Positions 62,722 through 64,000 of a stretch of DNA of 64,000 bases are shown here, one piece after another. The position numbers were made by a program, and so were the translations under genes. The stretch comes from Brevibacillus sp042683565 (GTDB lineage Bacteria; Bacillota; Bacilli; Brevibacillales; Brevibacillaceae). The stretch covers positions 1 to 64,000 of the forward strand of contig NZ_JBHUJW010000041.1 of the NCBI RefSeq assembly GCF_042683565.1. The letters run 5' to 3'. The notes beneath the pieces were generated by a model. The model was not told the DNA's origin, ran no database searches, and saw only the letters and a program-made list of their open reading frames with translations. Each line of letters starts with the position of its first letter. The first letter of the stretch is position 1.

Positions 62722-63228
62722 ATGAAAAAGACATGGGTGCAGACGGTGCAAAGCGCAGAGCGTGCCTTTTTTACCATCGTGCTCTCTGCCAAAAAGCGGG
62801 TACGCAACCGCGGACGAATTTTGCCGGAACGCTTTCGGTCCATCGCAAAAATTCGCCGCTTTCTGCAGGCAAGCATGACACCCTGCCTGGCGAATCGGGT
62901 GATCGGGAATCTGGACTTGCGCCGCATCAACGGGAAACTGGCTGTGCCGATCGGAGATACGATCGGGGCGGCCCCCGTCGTCAAATCACAAGTGCTCTAC
63001 CGCTGCGGCCCGAATGTCACACTGGCCGTCTGGTTTGGATTTGATACGAGCGACCAGTTTTTCCGCGTCTACCAGCTGCGCCAAAGACCAAACGGAAGCT
63101 GGATTGTGGTCGGCCGTCACCCGCTGGACTACCCGTTCAGCCTGCCGGGACAGGAGAGAACCCCTCTGGCTGGTTGCTGTGCGCCGTGTAAGGGGAGTAT
63201 TCGCAAAACGTTTTTGAAAAGGAAATAA
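62722..63228 (+). CDS. Hypothetical basic protein
   Basis: A 168-residue unrecognised protein (MKKTWVQTVQSAERAFFT...). AGGAGGGAGG at 62704-62713 supports ATG 62722. It has no signal or membrane segment, many basic residues, and a late CCAPC cysteine cluster (~152-156). It is divergent from the polyQ protein gene and may share its regulation. Confidence 0.6.
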   Translation: MKKTWVQTVQSAERAFFTIVLSAKKRVRNRGRILPERFRSIAKIRRFLQASMTPCLANRVIGNLDLRRINGKLAVPIGDTIGAAPVVKSQVLYRCGPNVTLAVWFGFDTSDQFFRVYQLRQRPNGSWIVVGRHPLDYPFSLPGQERTPLAGCCAPCKGSIRKTFLKRK

Positions 63229-63332
63229 GCATCGATCATTTTTTTGAATGAAAAGCGCGCGCCGGGGGAAACGTATCTTCCCGGAGGTGTGCGCACGATT
63301 CAGAGAGTGACCTGGAAAATTAAAATTTGCTC

Positions 63333-63361
63333 TTGATTTTGCCGGCAATTCCGTGTATATT
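63333..63361 (+). promoter_or_regulatory. tRNA cluster promoter
   Basis: TTGATT (63333-63338), 17 bp, TATATT (63356-63361), about 40 bp before the first tRNA. Confidence 0.8.
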
Positions 63362-63400
63362 ATCTTTGTGTTGGTAAGTGCCGCAGATTTTGTCGAATAT

Positions 63401-63477
63401 GTGCCCTTAGCTCAGCTGGATAGAGCGTTTGACTACGAATCAAAAGGTCGGGAGTTCGAATCTCTCAGGGCACGCCA
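63401..63477 (+). tRNA. tRNA-Arg (ACG)
   Basis: Acceptor GTGCCCT/AGGGCAC, D-arm AGCTCAGCTGGATAGAGC, anticodon loop CTACGAA (ACG), T-loop GTTCGAATC, CCA encoded. Reads CGU and, after wobble modification, CGC/CGA. Confidence 0.95.
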
Positions 63478-63538
63478 TTATGCTCCAACAGAGATGGCAG
63501 CGATGCATACTGGTTTTGAAGTGTCCAGCGTAAACAAT

Positions 63539-63615
63539 CGGGAAGTGGCTCAGCTTGGTAGAGCGCTTGGTTCGGGACCAAGAGGTCGCAGGTTCAAATC
63601 CTGTCTTCCCGACCA
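63539..63615 (+). tRNA. tRNA-Pro (CGG)
   Basis: Acceptor CGGGAAG/CTTCCCG, discriminator A, CCA encoded, anticodon stem CTTGG/CCAAG with loop TTCGGGA (CGG). Reads CCG. Confidence 0.93.
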
Positions 63616-63634
63616 GAAACATATTTGCAATCGT

Positions 63635-63714
63635 GCCGGTATGGCGGAATTGGCAGACGCGCGCGACTCAAAATCGTGAGGGAAACCGTGGGGGTTCAAG
63701 TCCCTCTACCGGCA
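63635..63714 (+). tRNA. tRNA-Leu (CAA)
   Basis: Acceptor GCCGGTA/TACCGGC, anticodon loop CTCAAAA (CAA), a long variable arm (GAGGGAAACC) typical of Leu, discriminator A. The following bases are CCT, so the CCA end is not fully encoded. Reads UUG. Confidence 0.93.
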
Positions 63715-63747
63715 CCTGCAATCTATACATATGGTTTTTGTTTTAAG

Positions 63748-63787
63748 GTGGGAAACAGCGTGAAAAACCTGTTTCTCACTTTTTTCA
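63748..63787 (+). terminator. Terminator of the tRNA cluster
   Basis: GTGGGAAACAG (63748-63758) pairs with CTGTTTCTCAC (63769-63779), followed by TTTTTT. Confidence 0.88.
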
Positions 63788-63952
63788 TTTCAACTACATT
63801 TCAGCAAGAATAAAAAACATCCGGATGAAAGTTCCACCGGGAAACTTTCGCGCAAAGAATTGAACTGGCAGAGCAGGTGTGGTACATTCGGCATGGTAGA
63901 ATAGAGTGGTACTAGAGAGAAGAAGCAACAACATGGAGAGGGTGGTAGGCAA

Positions 63953-64000
63953 GTGCTTCAGAGTCAGGTAATGGTTCGGGAGACAGATTTCGCCCGGCTT
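63953..64000 (+). CDS. Start of a gene truncated by the window edge
   Basis: GTG 63953 behind GAGAGGGTGGTAGG opens a frame (MLQSQVMVRETDFARL) that runs off the window. TTGAAC (63860-63865), 17 bp, TACATT (63883-63888) could be its promoter. Too short to identify. Confidence 0.5.
   Translation, partial: MLQSQVMVRETDFARL

Overview
The window looks like a chromosomal segment of a Brevibacillus-type Firmicute. The evidence is a moderately high GC content, strong Gram-positive Shine-Dalgarno sites, sigma-A promoters, many TTG/GTG starts, an S-layer-homology protein, a guanine riboswitch driving xpt-pbuX, and a Bacillus-like gene repertoire. The genus is inferred from gene style, not proven.

Layout. 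0.1-16.4 kb: two YcdB/PepSY-like secreted proteins (one with SLH repeats), a decayed zinc-ribbon gene, an ArAE-type membrane protein, a GNAT enzyme, truncated hemoglobin, a MerR regulator, a DUF554 membrane protein, a DRGH nuclease, and an amine catabolism unit (AraC regulator divergent from copper amine oxidase and aldehyde dehydrogenase, laid out like E. coli feaR/tynA/feaB). 16.4-17.3 kb: a graveyard of gene fragments that includes a second, 94% identical copy of the cas7-cas4 junction. 17.3-31.8 kb: a complete type I-C CRISPR-Cas locus (cas3, cas5c, cas8c, cas7, cas4, cas1, cas2), a leader, and one array of 93 repeats and 92 spacers. 32-42 kb: selO, an MFS transporter with an ArsR-type regulator, an epimerase pseudogene, a degenerate tandem repeat, an SDR/racemase pair, a VOC-Nudix fusion, nitronate monooxygenase, a GNAT enzyme and nagA. 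42.3-48.3 kb: ribose operon rbsRKDACB with two LacI-type operators. 48.4-50.5 kb: arsenic genes arsC, arsR, arsI with A-tract ArsR-like boxes, then a PadR regulator. 50.8-54.6 kb: potABCD. 54.7-57.1 kb: copper-associated CopC-CopD, YcnI and a His-rich peptide. 57.2-64 kb: an rsgA GTPase gene, riboswitch-xpt-pbuX, a serine protease-like protein, two small unknown proteins, and a tRNA cluster (Arg, Pro, Leu).

The most interesting element is in the 226-bp gap between cas3 and cas5c. It holds a degenerate CRISPR repeat on the minus strand. This repeat keeps the complete 11-nt crRNA 5' handle and a shortened stem-loop. The 15 nt that follow it match a TTC-flanked site just upstream of the cas5 promoter, with mismatches only at positions 6 and 12, the positions that type I Cascade does not read. 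An extended -10 box would start the RNA exactly at the degenerate repeat. I read this as a CreR-like, crRNA-mimicking RNA through which Cascade represses its own operon. It is inferred from sequence alone and has not been tested.
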